Part shown: positions 7,679 to 18,300 of the stretch, in pieces | Numbering within the stretch: position 1 is the first letter of the stretch | Layout: each line of letters opens with the position of its first letter | Assembly (NCBI GenBank): GCA_021738625.1 | Contig: JAIPBS010000040.1 | Coordinates: 1 to 41,015, forward strand | Origin: Bacteroidales bacterium | GTDB lineage: Bacteria > Bacteroidota > Bacteroidia > Bacteroidales > JAIOZK01 | Direction of reading: 5' to 3' | Length of the DNA stretch: 41,015 bases | The notes under the pieces: generated by a model | What the model saw: the letters and a program-made list of their open reading frames with translations, nothing else | Told to the model about the DNA's origin: nothing | Database searches by the model: none | Translations under genes and position numbers: made by a program

Positions 7679-9169
7679 CTACCTCTGATACAACACATTC
7701 AACTCCTTCAAAAAATCCCTTCTTTCCTGGCTCAGGTCCTCCCAGTTGAAGGCGAACTCCCAGTAACCGGTGGAGCCGGGTTTGTTCATGCGGTCGCTTT
7801 CGTCCAGGTCGAGCAGGTCCTGCATCTGGATGACGGCCATGCCCGCTGCGGATTGCAGAAGCATGCGGATCAGCTCGAAGCTTACATTGTCTTCATGGAT
7901 GTTCTTCCCAACATACTTATTCAGCCAGTCGCGCTGATGATCTTCGATCTCGTTTTGGTACCAGCCTTTCAAAGTGTTGTTGTCATGCGTTCCGGTGTAT
8001 GCCACGCAATTGTTCAGATAATTGTGTGGCATAAAGGGATCGGAGGGGTCCTTCGACATCATCCCGAACTGCAGAATGCGCATACCGGGAAAGCCCGTTT
8101 TCATGATGAATTCCCTGACGTCGGGGGTGATCTCTCCCAAATCTTCTGCAATCACAGGCAGGAATGAAAAACGTTTGGTGATCTCATTGTAAAAATCCCA
8201 TACCGGTGCTTCCACCCATTTTCCGTTGATGGCGGTTTCTTCCCCTGCCGGAATCTCCCAGTACCCGACCAGCCCGCGGAAATGATCGATACGAACGATG
8301 TCGTACAAAGCGAAATTATGTCTCAGCCTTTTTACCCAGAAGTCATACCTGTCCTTTTTCAGTGCATTCCAGTCGTAAACCGGGTTTCCCCATAGCTGTC
8401 CGGTTTCGCTGAAGTAATCGGGTGGAACGCCGGCCACAAAAGTGGGATCGCCTTTCTTATCCAGTTTGAAAAACCGGGGATTGGCCCAGACGTCTGCACT
8501 GTCGTGCTGCACGTAGATCGGGATGTCGCCGATCAGCTGGATGCCTGCTTCATTGCAATGATCCCTTAAAGCAAACCATTGTTTGGCAAGCAGAAACTGA
8601 GCGAACATAGCTTTTTCAACCTGATCGTATAATTCTTCCCTGAGTTCCTGAAGCGCTCCGCTTTTGCGGTTGCGGATATCCTCCGGCCAGGAAGTCCATA
8701 CTTTACCGCTGAAATAATCCTTGAAGGCCGTGAACATGGCGTAATCTTCGAGCCAGTGCTTATGCCTGTTGCAGAACAACTGAAACTCAACGCGATTGCC
8801 CGCAGATTTGAAGTTGAGATAAGCCTCGTGCAAAATCTTCTTTTTGAATTCATATGCCTGCAGATAGTTTACTTTGCCTTTGGCTGTTGAAATGCTTATT
8901 AAATCTGATTGCTCAACAAGCCCGCTTTCAAGCAATTGTTCGGGATCGATCAGCAAAGGATTCAGAGCAAAGGCTGAGGAACTGCTGTATGGCGAATTGC
9001 CCAGGGCATTGTCGGTGGGGTTGAGGGGCAATACCTGCCAGAATCTTGTTCCGGTTTCATTCAGGAAATCCACAAAACGAAAAGCGTTTTTTCCGAAATC
9101 CCCGACTCCATAATCTCCGGGTAGTGATGTGATGTGAAGCAATAGGCCGCTTCCTCTCAGGTTATTCAT
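7679..9169 (-). CDS. malQ: 4-alpha-glucanotransferase (amylomaltase, GH77)
   Basis: Cytosolic disproportionating enzyme: it moves alpha-1,4-glucan segments between maltodextrins and releases glucose. The N-terminus RGSGLLLHITSLPG and the tract FWQVLPLNPT are typical of GH77. Catalytic residues, numbered from a TTG at 9175, are Asp297 in VRIDHFRG, Glu344 in VIAEDLG and Asp398 in GTHDNN. I place the start at the ATG at 9169 (MNNLRGSG, 496 residues); an in-frame TTG at 9175 is the alternative. The ATG is 2 bases after the stop of the GH57 gene, so translation is probably coupled. It is the last gene of the glucan/trehalose operon. Here it can lengthen or shorten oligomers coming from GlgE, TreZ or GH57 activity. 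Confidence 0.95.
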   Translation of the reverse strand: MNNLRGSGLLLHITSLPGDYGVGDFGKNAFRFVDFLNETGTRFWQVLPLNPTDNALGNSPYSSSSAFALNPLLIDPEQLLESGLVEQSDLISISTAKGKVNYLQAYEFKKKILHEAYLNFKSAGNRVEFQLFCNRHKHWLEDYAMFTAFKDYFSGKVWTSWPEDIRNRKSGALQELREELYDQVEKAMFAQFLLAKQWFALRDHCNEAGIQLIGDIPIYVQHDSADVWANPRFFKLDKKGDPTFVAGVPPDYFSETGQLWGNPVYDWNALKKDRYDFWVKRLRHNFALYDIVRIDHFRGLVGYWEIPAGEETAINGKWVEAPVWDFYNEITKRFSFLPVIAEDLGEITPDVREFIMKTGFPGMRILQFGMMSKDPSDPFMPHNYLNNCVAYTGTHDNNTLKGWYQNEIEDHQRDWLNKYVGKNIHEDNVSFELIRMLLQSAAGMAVIQMQDLLDLDESDRMNKPGSTGYWEFAFNWEDLSQERRDFLKELNVLYQR

Positions 9170-9171
9170 GA

Positions 9172-11592
9172 TCAAGCAATTTTTATGTTTAAATAAGAAC
9201 CTGTTGTATTAAAGGCCCTCACCCAGGCCGACGCCTCAGGGTTGCCCGTGATGGACTGCTGATAAAATCTGTCATAGTGCGACTTTCCTGCAAGATAATA
9301 CAAATTCTGGGCTTTCCATAAATCGAGTTCGATTCTATAATTACGGATCAGCTCCAGAAAAGCGTTAAGCTTTTTCAGTATCTCAACATCGCTCTTGTTT
9401 CCTTCGATCCTGCTCAGTAATTTATTTACTACCTTCTGCATGTGCAAAACTGTGGTTTTAATGTCGATATCAAAGGAAAACCTGTCAATTTCCTTCAGAT
9501 GATTTGACAGTTCATCCAGGTTGATCTCTTCTTCCTGAAGATTCTTCCTGATCTCTGCATTCAGAATAAACTCACCCGGGAAAGAAAAGGCATCCGGCAT
9601 GGGCATCTTAAACTGATTGATCATCTGCATGAGGCTGTAATTGTTGTTGAACAACAGGCGGAAGGCGCCTTCAATCGCATCCAGCCTTTCCTTTAGCAGA
9701 AGGCTGATGATCTCTCTCTGCTTGTCCTTGAAAAGATGCCAGAAGGAGTGATCATGATTTCCGAAATGCTGATCGAGTTTAAGTATGATCTCGTTGATTT
9801 TGTTTTTATTGAAAGCATCTGATATTTCCCTGTAGGCCTTGTTGAAGTCATTTAAGTAACCGGATTCGCACACGCCGCCCAAAATGTTGTGACCTCCAAG
9901 ATTAAGCACCAGGTATTTAAAAGATTTTTGTTCCTGAGTGATTCTGCTGTAAACCTCTATCTCGCCCCCTTTCAGGATTTGCTTGCCGGCCTCCAGCTCT
10001 TCTGTGTTTTTTTGGATCAAGCGGTAAGCCCCATAAGAACTAACTTCCTCATGTCCGATATACAGGCTTGCCACGGCAAAATGCCCGGCCACCCTTCTCA
10101 GGTCGATGATACCAGGTTGAATATGCTCCTCATAAACCACCCGGCCATTTGACGCTTCGGGATAATTGCCAGGGATATCCTCAAGCAATTCAATAAAAAC
10201 ATTCTCCAGCTCTTTGTCAGATACTTTTTCGACAAGCTGAACCACGCGGGCGGCGTAGGCCATTACCTGTATGGTTTCGATACCGGATATATCGTTGAAA
10301 AACCAGCCGCAGCTGGTGTACATCAGCATGGCATTGCGCTGGATTTCCAGCAGTTGCAGCAAATGCGTCTTTTCTTCTCCGGTGATGTTACCAAAATGTT
10401 CACCGATGAAGGCATCAATATTTTCATCGGACCGGTCCAGGATCACATCGATGTAGCGGTTTCTGATTTCCCACGGATCCAGCTTATATTTTGCCAGCCC
10501 TTCGGTATAAATGGGTTCCGCCTGATCACGCAGCCAGTCGAGGGCTTTGCGCAGAGGGCCTCGCCATTCCTGGGTGATTTTAGGATCGTCGGTGGCTTTG
10601 CAGCCACAATTGCTTCTCCAGCGTTCCACTCCATGAGCGCAGCTCCAGGAAGTTCCTTCATGGATCTGCACCTCAAATTCAGGGGGATGTTTTTCCAGGA
10701 ATGCAGCATAATTGATCAGGTCGGCTTTTTTGTACTTATTGATGAAGTGCAGGCAGAATGCCAGGGCCATATCTCCGTGCCTGTGATGATGCCCGTAGGA
10801 CTCCCCGTCGGTAGCGATATGTACAAGCTGTGGCTGGGATGTTTTCCTATCGAAAACGCCCAGCAAACGGTCGGCAAAATCCTTCCCGTCTTTCAGCAGG
10901 CTGTTGAAAGCCAGGTCGTGCGAAACTGGCCCATCATAAAAAAACAATACAATGGATTTGCCTGACGGCAGATTGCAGAGGTATGGTTTTTTCGGATCGA
11001 CCTGGTTCCCGTTAAGTTCGGTCCATTTTTCGGTTCCGGTCTTCCTTATGGCTGCTGCCTGACCGGGTGCCAGGATGGTGAATTTGATCTCATGTTCGGC
11101 CAGTACCTCCAGGGTTTCTGTGTCCACAGCCGTTTCGGGTAGCCACATGCCTTCGGGTTTGCGTTTAAAACGCCGCTCGAAATCCCTGATCCCCCAGATG
11201 ACCTGGGTTTCCTTGTCGCGCTTGTTGGCCAAAGGCATGATCATGTGGTTGTAGGCCTGGGCGAGCGCCGAACCGTGTCCGTTAAACTTTTCTGCAGATT
11301 TTTTATCGGCCTTCAATATGTCCTTATACACTTCAGGATTTTTGGTTTTCAGCCACGATAGCAAGGTGGGCCCGAAATTGAAGCTGATGCCTTCGTAATT
11401 GTTAACAATACGGATGATCTTCCCGTTTTCCATGATCCGTGAAGCGATGTTGGGTTCGTAGCACTCATAGGTGATGCGTTCGTTCCAATCGTGATAAGGA
11501 TTTGCGGAATCCTGCAACTCGATTTGCTCCAGCCAGGGATTCTCACGGGGTGGCTGGTAAAAATGCCCGTGTATGCATACGTATCGATCCAT
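9172..11592 (-). CDS. Glycoside hydrolase family 57 protein with DUF3536 C-terminus
   Basis: 806 residues without a signal peptide, so cytosolic. The N-terminal half is a GH57 catalytic barrel: CIHGHFYQPPREN at residues 6-18 is region 1, GMWLPETAV carries the likely nucleophile Glu153, and HIATDGESYGHHH carries Asp262, the candidate acid/base. The C-terminal half is all-helical in appearance and corresponds to the DUF3536 extension of this subfamily. GH57 members act on alpha-glucans (amylase, branching or amylopullulanase-type), but the exact reaction of the DUF3536 group is not settled, so I leave the substrate open beyond alpha-glucan. It begins immediately after the treZ stop with no gap and runs into malQ with a 2-base gap, inside the glucan/trehalose operon. 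Confidence 0.85.
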   Translation of the reverse strand: MDRYVCIHGHFYQPPRENPWLEQIELQDSANPYHDWNERITYECYEPNIASRIMENGKIIRIVNNYEGISFNFGPTLLSWLKTKNPEVYKDILKADKKSAEKFNGHGSALAQAYNHMIMPLANKRDKETQVIWGIRDFERRFKRKPEGMWLPETAVDTETLEVLAEHEIKFTILAPGQAAAIRKTGTEKWTELNGNQVDPKKPYLCNLPSGKSIVLFFYDGPVSHDLAFNSLLKDGKDFADRLLGVFDRKTSQPQLVHIATDGESYGHHHRHGDMALAFCLHFINKYKKADLINYAAFLEKHPPEFEVQIHEGTSWSCAHGVERWRSNCGCKATDDPKITQEWRGPLRKALDWLRDQAEPIYTEGLAKYKLDPWEIRNRYIDVILDRSDENIDAFIGEHFGNITGEEKTHLLQLLEIQRNAMLMYTSCGWFFNDISGIETIQVMAYAARVVQLVEKVSDKELENVFIELLEDIPGNYPEASNGRVVYEEHIQPGIIDLRRVAGHFAVASLYIGHEEVSSYGAYRLIQKNTEELEAGKQILKGGEIEVYSRITQEQKSFKYLVLNLGGHNILGGVCESGYLNDFNKAYREISDAFNKNKINEIILKLDQHFGNHDHSFWHLFKDKQREIISLLLKERLDAIEGAFRLLFNNNYSLMQMINQFKMPMPDAFSFPGEFILNAEIRKNLQEEEINLDELSNHLKEIDRFSFDIDIKTTVLHMQKVVNKLLSRIEGNKSDVEILKKLNAFLELIRNYRIELDLWKAQNLYYLAGKSHYDRFYQQSITGNPEASAWVRAFNTTGSYLNIKIA

Positions 11593-13389
11593 TCATTTCT
11601 CCTTTCCAAACACCAATAACTGATAAGGCTGCAAATTTATTTCTTTTGAACGACTTTCTGCTTTTGTTTTTTGCAAACCGTAATAAGCTGTATTAAAAAG
11701 GATTTTCCAGTGATCACCGGGATTTGCAATATCTTTTGCCTGATCTGAAAAATTGGTGATGATCCGCAATGTGTGACCCTTATTCCAGCGTTCGATTTCC
11801 AGAATGTTTCCTTTTGCTGAAATTTTCTGTTTGAATTTGTTCGCTTGATTTAAAACCGGATTTTCTTTACGCAGCCTGATAGCATCTTTATAAAGCTGAT
11901 GGATCAGCTTGTATTGCCCATTGTCCTTTTTGTCCCAATCGGGCTTTGAACGAATAAATGTTTCAGGATCGTAGGGGTCGGGCGCCCTGCCTTTCCATTT
12001 GAAAGCGCGAAATTCACGTCGGCGGCCACGCCTCACGGCTTCGATCAATGCCTTGTCGGAATGATCGATGAAATACATAAAGGGATTTTCTTCGCCATAT
12101 TCTTCTCCCATAAAAAGCATGGGGACATAAGGAGCCAGCAGCATGAGGGAGGCCGCCCATTTGTATTGTTCAAAAGATACCAGATCCGAAAGCCGGTTTC
12201 CCTTCAGTCGGTTTCCGGTCTCGTCATGATTCTGTATGAATATTACCAGCTTTTCGCCAGGAACTTCACGGGAGGAAAGCCCGTACCTTCTTTTCTTATG
12301 TTTGGAATATCCACCCGAAAGCCTGTATCCTTCCGAAAGCACTTTCAGCAATTGGCTGATCCCTCCGTAGTCTTCATAATATCCTGTACTTTCGCCTGTA
12401 AGCAAGGCATGAACGGCATGGTGAAAATCATCCATCCAGTGGGCGTCGTGTCCCCAACCGCCCTCTGCGGCCGGCTTAACGACTTTGGTGTCGTTCAGGG
12501 CGCTTTCAGAGATCAGGTAGTGTTTGGAGTTGTTTTTTTTGTCATAGGAAGCCGTCAGGTCGGCCAGTTCCCGCAGAAAGGGATAAGCGCTGTTGTCGAA
12601 GATGGCGTGCACGGCGTCAAGCCTGAGCCCGTCGATGTGGAATTCTTTAAACCAGTATAAAGCATTGCTCAGAAAGTAATTCCTGACCGTGTCGCTGTAG
12701 TGGTCATCAAAATTGATGGCCCTGCCCCAGGGCGTTTTGTATTTGGATGTGAAATAGGGGCCATAGTTGTCAAAATAATTTCCTTCCGGCCCCAGGTGAT
12801 TGTAAACCACATCCAGGATCACGGCCAGGCCCTCGCGGTGACAGGCATTGACCAGTTTTTTCAGTCCGGTAGGTCCTCCATAGGAATTTTGCACCGCATA
12901 AGGATATACTCCGTCATAGCCCCAGTTTCGTTCGCCGGGGAATTGCGCAACGGGCATCAGGCTGATGGCATTGACGCCTGTTTCTTTCAGGTGTTTCAGA
13001 TGTTGAATGACGCCGCCAAAAGTCCCTTCCTGTGAAAACGTACCCGTATGCAATTCATATAAAATAAAATTTTTTAGGGCCGGTACTCTCCAATGCTCGT
13101 CTTCCCAATTGAAATCGGGGTTGACCACTTCGGACGGGCCATGTACGCCTTTGGGCTGGAAGCGCGAAGCGGGGTCGGGGAAAGCTTCCCCATCCAGCAG
13201 GTAAAAATATCTTGTTCCCGGACCTGCATCTTTCAGCTCTAACCACCAGTAAGAGTTTTCCTCTTCCTTCATCTCATAAGTCTTCTCTTCCGGATGAACG
13301 ATTTTCAGCCGGACCTTTTTTGCAAAGGGAGCCCAGACCCTGAAATGTGTTGTTTCGTCAGCTCGATACTCTGTTCCGACTTGTTGCAT
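11593..13389 (-). CDS. treZ: Malto-oligosyltrehalose trehalohydrolase (GH13_10)
   Basis: Hydrolyses the bond next to the terminal trehalose of malto-oligosyltrehalose, releasing free trehalose. TreZ signatures are the N-terminal domain (FRVWAPFAKKV), DPASRFQPKGVHGPSEVV, ELHTGTFSQEGTF, and the GH13 barrel residues Asp259 in IDGLRLDA, Glu296 in LISESALN and the NHDETGNR motif (numbers from a TTG one codon upstream). I use the ATG at 13389 (598 residues): its A overlaps the last base of the glgB TGA, a TGATG stop/start. The 3' end abuts the GH57 gene. Normally TreY makes the substrate; no treY is present in the window, so it is either elsewhere or the substrate is made another way. Confidence 0.92.
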   Translation of the reverse strand: MQQVGTEYRADETTHFRVWAPFAKKVRLKIVHPEEKTYEMKEEENSYWWLELKDAGPGTRYFYLLDGEAFPDPASRFQPKGVHGPSEVVNPDFNWEDEHWRVPALKNFILYELHTGTFSQEGTFGGVIQHLKHLKETGVNAISLMPVAQFPGERNWGYDGVYPYAVQNSYGGPTGLKKLVNACHREGLAVILDVVYNHLGPEGNYFDNYGPYFTSKYKTPWGRAINFDDHYSDTVRNYFLSNALYWFKEFHIDGLRLDAVHAIFDNSAYPFLRELADLTASYDKKNNSKHYLISESALNDTKVVKPAAEGGWGHDAHWMDDFHHAVHALLTGESTGYYEDYGGISQLLKVLSEGYRLSGGYSKHKKRRYGLSSREVPGEKLVIFIQNHDETGNRLKGNRLSDLVSFEQYKWAASLMLLAPYVPMLFMGEEYGEENPFMYFIDHSDKALIEAVRRGRRREFRAFKWKGRAPDPYDPETFIRSKPDWDKKDNGQYKLIHQLYKDAIRLRKENPVLNQANKFKQKISAKGNILEIERWNKGHTLRIITNFSDQAKDIANPGDHWKILFNTAYYGLQKTKAESRSKEINLQPYQLLVFGKEK

Positions 13390-15329
13390 CAATCTTCAGG
13401 TTTTAGAATGAGGATGGATAATGGCGGAAGAGTCAGGTTCAGGGAATGGAACTGTCCGTGCATGGGCACTGGCGCCGGCTGTATTTTGCCGAAGTTGCCC
13501 TGCCCGCTGCCGCCGTATTCTTTGGCGTCGCTGTTCAGAACTTCCCTGTAGGTTTTGCTTTCGGGTATGCCCACCCGGAAGTTGTGCCTGACCACAGGTG
13601 TAAAATTGCAAACAATGAGCAGTTGATCATTTTCCTTTTTGCCTTTTCGCATAAAGGTCAGCACACTGTTTTCGGCGTCGTTGGGTTCGATCCATTCAAA
13701 TCCTTCCGGCTGAAAATCCAGCTCAAACAATGGTTTTTCTTTTTTGTAGATGGTGTTCAGGTCGCTGATCCAGTATTTGAGCCGGTTGTGGATCTCGGTG
13801 TCCAGCAGATGCCAGTCGAGGGAAGAATCATGGTTCCACTCGCTCCATTGACCGAATTCGCTACCCATGAACAGGAGTTTTTTGCCGGGATGGGTCCACA
13901 TGAAACCAAACAACAAACGCAGGTTGGCAAACTTCTGCCAGTTGTCGCCCGGCATCTTGCTGATCATTGAGCCTTTGCCATGCACCACTTCATCGTGCGA
14001 AATGGACAAAACAAAGTTTTCGTTAAAGGCATACCACAAGCCAAAGGTAAGTTTGTTGTGCTCGTATTTTCTGTAAACCGGGTCTTTTGAGAAATAGCTT
14101 AGGCTATCGTGCATCCAGCCCATGTTCCATTTCATCCCGAACCCCAGTCCGCCAAGATAAGTAGGTCTTGACACCATAGGCCAGGCGGTGGATTCCTCCG
14201 CGATGGTTTGCACATCCGGAAATCGCTCATAAATGGATTCGTTCAGTTGCCGCAGAAAACTAATGGATTCCAGGTTTTCCCTTCCGCCGTATTTGTTGGG
14301 TATCCATTCGCCTTCTTTCCTCGAGTAATCAAGGTAGAGCATGGAGGCAACGGCGTCCACCCGCAATCCGTCTATATGAAACTCATCCAACCAGAAATGT
14401 GCACTGCTCAGCAAAAATTCGCGCACTTCGTTTCTTCCCAGGTTGAAAATATAGCTTTGCCAGTCGGGATGAAAGCCCTGCCTGGGATCGGAATGCTCGA
14501 ACAGGTGGGTTCCATCGAAATGATAAAGGCCATGTGCATCGGCCGGGAAATGGGATGGTACCCAGTCCATGATCACTCCAATATCATGTTGGTGGAGGTA
14601 ATCGATCATATATTTGAAATCGTCGGGTGTACCAAAACGGCTGGTGGGGGCAAAGTAACCAAGCACCTGGTAGCCCCATGAGCCTGTGAAGGGATGCTCG
14701 GCCAGAGGCAGAAACTCCACATGCGTGAAGCCGGTATCTTTCAAATAATCGACCAGTTCATGGGCCAGTTCACGATAGTTGAGATAATCATTGCCTTCTT
14801 CCGGTTTTCTTCTCCAGGAACCGGCATGCACCTCATAGGTTGAAATGGGCGCATCCAATGCGTTGTTTTTGATGCGCTTTTTCATCCAGTTATCATCTTT
14901 CCATTTATATTCCGACTTCCAGACCACAGAAGCAGTTTGTGGAGCGATCTCGGCATATCCGGCAAAGGGGTCGGCCTTCTCCTGCCTGAAGTTCGACTTG
15001 TCATTTTTGATGAAGTATTTGTAAAGGTCACCTTTTTTAACATCGGTGATAAATCCTTCCCAGACTCCCGATGAATCGATCCGAAGTTTAAGGGGATGGG
15101 AATTTTTACTCCAGTTGTTAAAGTTTCCCATCACACTGACCTTGTTCGCATTGGGCGCCCAAACAGCGAAATAGGTGCCTTTTTTTCCGTTCAGTTCCAT
15201 GGGGGTGGAGCCAAGGATTTTATAAAGCAGATAATGGTTGCCTTCTTTAAAAAGGTATTCATCAAGTTCTTTCCAAACTCCGGGATCAACCCTAAGCTTG
15301 TATGTTGTATTTTCTTTTTTCTTTGCCAT
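13389..15329 (-). CDS. glgB: 1,4-alpha-glucan branching enzyme (GH13_9)
   Basis: Introduces alpha-1,6 branches into alpha-1,4-glucan. A CBM48-type N-terminal domain (GTYFAVWAPNANKVSVMGNFN) precedes the barrel. GlgB landmarks are STYEVHAGSWRR, EFLPLAEHPFTGSWGYQ, the nucleophile Asp327 in IDGLRVDAVASMLYLDYSR, the acid/base Glu380 in TIAEES, and LSISHDEVVHGKGS (numbers from a TTG two codons upstream). I choose the ATG at 15329 (MAKKKENT, 646 residues). It follows treS::mak by 22 bases and overlaps treZ by one base. Together with GlgE it would make branched glucan: in the GlgE pathway the maltosyltransferase builds linear chains and GlgB branches them. Confidence 0.96.
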   Translation of the reverse strand: MAKKKENTTYKLRVDPGVWKELDEYLFKEGNHYLLYKILGSTPMELNGKKGTYFAVWAPNANKVSVMGNFNNWSKNSHPLKLRIDSSGVWEGFITDVKKGDLYKYFIKNDKSNFRQEKADPFAGYAEIAPQTASVVWKSEYKWKDDNWMKKRIKNNALDAPISTYEVHAGSWRRKPEEGNDYLNYRELAHELVDYLKDTGFTHVEFLPLAEHPFTGSWGYQVLGYFAPTSRFGTPDDFKYMIDYLHQHDIGVIMDWVPSHFPADAHGLYHFDGTHLFEHSDPRQGFHPDWQSYIFNLGRNEVREFLLSSAHFWLDEFHIDGLRVDAVASMLYLDYSRKEGEWIPNKYGGRENLESISFLRQLNESIYERFPDVQTIAEESTAWPMVSRPTYLGGLGFGMKWNMGWMHDSLSYFSKDPVYRKYEHNKLTFGLWYAFNENFVLSISHDEVVHGKGSMISKMPGDNWQKFANLRLLFGFMWTHPGKKLLFMGSEFGQWSEWNHDSSLDWHLLDTEIHNRLKYWISDLNTIYKKEKPLFELDFQPEGFEWIEPNDAENSVLTFMRKGKKENDQLLIVCNFTPVVRHNFRVGIPESKTYREVLNSDAKEYGGSGQGNFGKIQPAPVPMHGQFHSLNLTLPPLSILILKPED

Positions 15330-15351
15330 AATCAATGATTTTCTGTTTTTC

Positions 15352-18300
15352 TTATGCCAACAAACTCTGTATTCCCTTCACCGGGATTTCAGTCCAGCCC
15401 GGCCGGTTATTGATCTCGTATCCGAGCTCGTACACGGCCTTCTCCATCAGGTAAACATGCAGCAGGGTTTTCAGGTCTTCTTCCGTATCGGGAATGATCC
15501 CCGTGGCAGAATTCTCCTTTAAATACGCATGCAAAAATAAAGCAGAAACCACCTCATACCAAGGATTTATCCAATCCCTTAATAATTCTTCACTGTCGGG
15601 CCTGCTTTCGGTGAACTTAAAAAACTGCGTGTAAACGGCGTAGTGGAACGACCGGAGCATTCCTGCCACATCGCGCAGAGGGCAATATTTCAGATGGCGC
15701 TCGCTGAGGGTTCTAGCCGGCTCGCCCTCGAAATCGATCAGGATGAAATCCTTTCCGGTGAAAAGCACCTGCCCAAGATGATAATCGCCATGGATGCGGG
15801 TTTTCATGGAAGCGATTTTCCCTTTCTTCACCTTTTCAAAAATGCCGAGCACATCCTTTTCGGACTGAAGCAGCTCCTCTACCATTCCCCTTGTAGTTTC
15901 GGGTATTTTTTTCCGGTTTGTTTTAACCACCGGGAAAACTTTTTTTACCAGTCCGCGGAACGACTGATAAAGCGATTTCTGATAAAGTAAGCTGAATCCC
16001 TCCGGGTGAAAACGCTCGTCGATGGAGCGCGCCGCCAGCGCCTTGTGCATTTCGCCTGTGCGTTTACCAAGCAATTCAACCATTTCAAGGAAAAAATAGT
16101 CGGTCAGTCCGGTGAATTCATCCGGGACCTCTTCATAGGAGTAGTCCAGCTTGTTGGGACAGGCCGGAATTTTTTTCAGTTCTTCCCGTCTCGAAAGGAT
16201 GTTACTGAAATAAAACTCAAGCGCACTTTGGGTGTAACTCCAGGCATCTTTTTCATGAGGTACGAATTCCGAAAATATCCCGATGGATATTTGTTCTTTG
16301 TTTCTGTTCCTGTATTCGATCTGACCTGTGAATTGCGGTACGCTTTGAAACTTTCTTTTTTCGGTTAAATATTCAAGCACGTCGATCTCAGGATTGAGGC
16401 CTTCTTCAAGCCCGCGGTATAACTTCAGCATTACCTTGTCTCCATATATAATCGATGTATTGCTTTGTTCGGCTTTCAGCAGCCGGGCTTCGAGAGGCAG
16501 GTCGGTTTTTTTGACAAAAGAGCGAAGCTTCTTACCGGGCAAAAACTGAAGTTCACCATTTTTGCCTTTTGTTTTTCGTTTGCCATGAAGATGTTCAAGG
16601 ATTTCATGCTGAAAGTCGTCGCTGTAAAGGGCGTCGAATATGATTCCTTCTTCATCATTCATATTACATTCGGCGATTACAGAGGCCGGGGAGTCATTTT
16701 TCAGTTCATACATCAGGTCCCCCTTAGCAAATCCAACGGGCAGGAAGTACTTCATATCCGACTTGGTGGTGTAGCTGCAATTGATGAGCAGCGCATGAAT
16801 GACCGGTTTGTCTGCCTGCCTGAAGGAAAACACATCTTCGATATCCAGCGAGTTCATCTTGCGTCCTTTGTCGCGGTACCATCTTCTGCTTTTCACATAG
16901 GCTTTCAGGGCAGTGTCTTCCAGCTGCCTTGCAAGCTCGGGGGTAAGCCTGTTCCATTTGATGATGGTAGTGCTTAGTTCGGGTAGGTTCTCTTCGTCAA
17001 AAACCATTTCTGTTTCTTTCTTTTTCAATGAAAACCAGAAATAGCCGTATGGCCCGAGTGAAAGGTTGTAATCGTCTTCTTCGATTTCCGGAAAATCTTC
17101 AAGGCTGAACAATTCGCGGGGCACCATACCTTCATAGTCCCCCAGGTCGATGGAAGCCAGCTGAGGATGTCTGCTCAGGTTGGCGACCAACAGGATATTT
17201 TCCTCCTCGAGCTCCCTGGTGAAAGTAATTACGTTTGAATTGCGGGAAGGCAAAAATTTAAGCTTACCTCTGCTGAAGGCCGGATAGCGTTTGCGAATGG
17301 CAATTACATTTCGTGTCCACCAAAGCAGGGATGAAACATTTCTGGCCTGGTTCTCAACGTTAATGGACTCGAAATGATATTCTGGATCGATGATAGCCGG
17401 CAGATACAATTGCTGAGGATTGGCTTTGGAGAAGCCGGCGTTTTTATCCGGCGACCATTGCATAGGTGTACGAACCCCGTTTCGGTCTCCCAGGAAAAAG
17501 TTGTCGCCCATGCCCAGTTCATCTCCATAATAGATCACGGGTGATCCCGGGAGCGAAAACAACAACATGTTCATCAATTCGATCTTTCGCCTGTCGTTTT
17601 CGAGCAGCGGAGCCAGCCGCCTTCTAATGCCGAGGTTGATCCTTTGTTCAGGATTTCTGGCATAAGTCTTATACATATAATCCCGTTCCTCGTCGGTGAC
17701 CATTTCAAGCGTGAGTTCGTCATGATTTCTGAGGAAGATCGCCCACTGGCAGTTTTCCGGGATATCAGGGGTTTGGTCGAGAATATCCACAATGGGAAAT
17801 CGATCCTCCATTTTCAGCCCCATAAACAATCGGGGCATCACCGGAAAATGAAACGACATATGGCATTCGTCCCCGTCGCCAAAGTATTCTACTGCATCCT
17901 CCGTCCACTGATTGGCTTCGGCCAGCAACATTTTATCCTCATGATGGTCGTCAACGTATTTTCTTAATTTTTTCAGGAACTGATGGGTTTCGGGAAGGTT
18001 CTCGCAATTGGTGCCTTCTCTTTCGTAAAGATATGGGATGGCGTCGAGCCGCAGTCCGTCAACACCCATGTTAAACCAAAAGTCGATCACCTTGAAAAGA
18101 GCTTTGTGCACGCTTTCATTGTCAAAGTTCAGGTCGGGTTGATGGGAATAAAAGCGGTGCCAGTAATACGCATTGGCCTCGCTGTCGTAGCTCCAGTTGG
18201 AAGATTCGAAATCCTTAAAAATAATACGGGTTTCCAGGTATTTATCCGGTTTATCTGACCATACATAATAATCCCTGTATCCGGAGCCTGGCTTTGCTTG

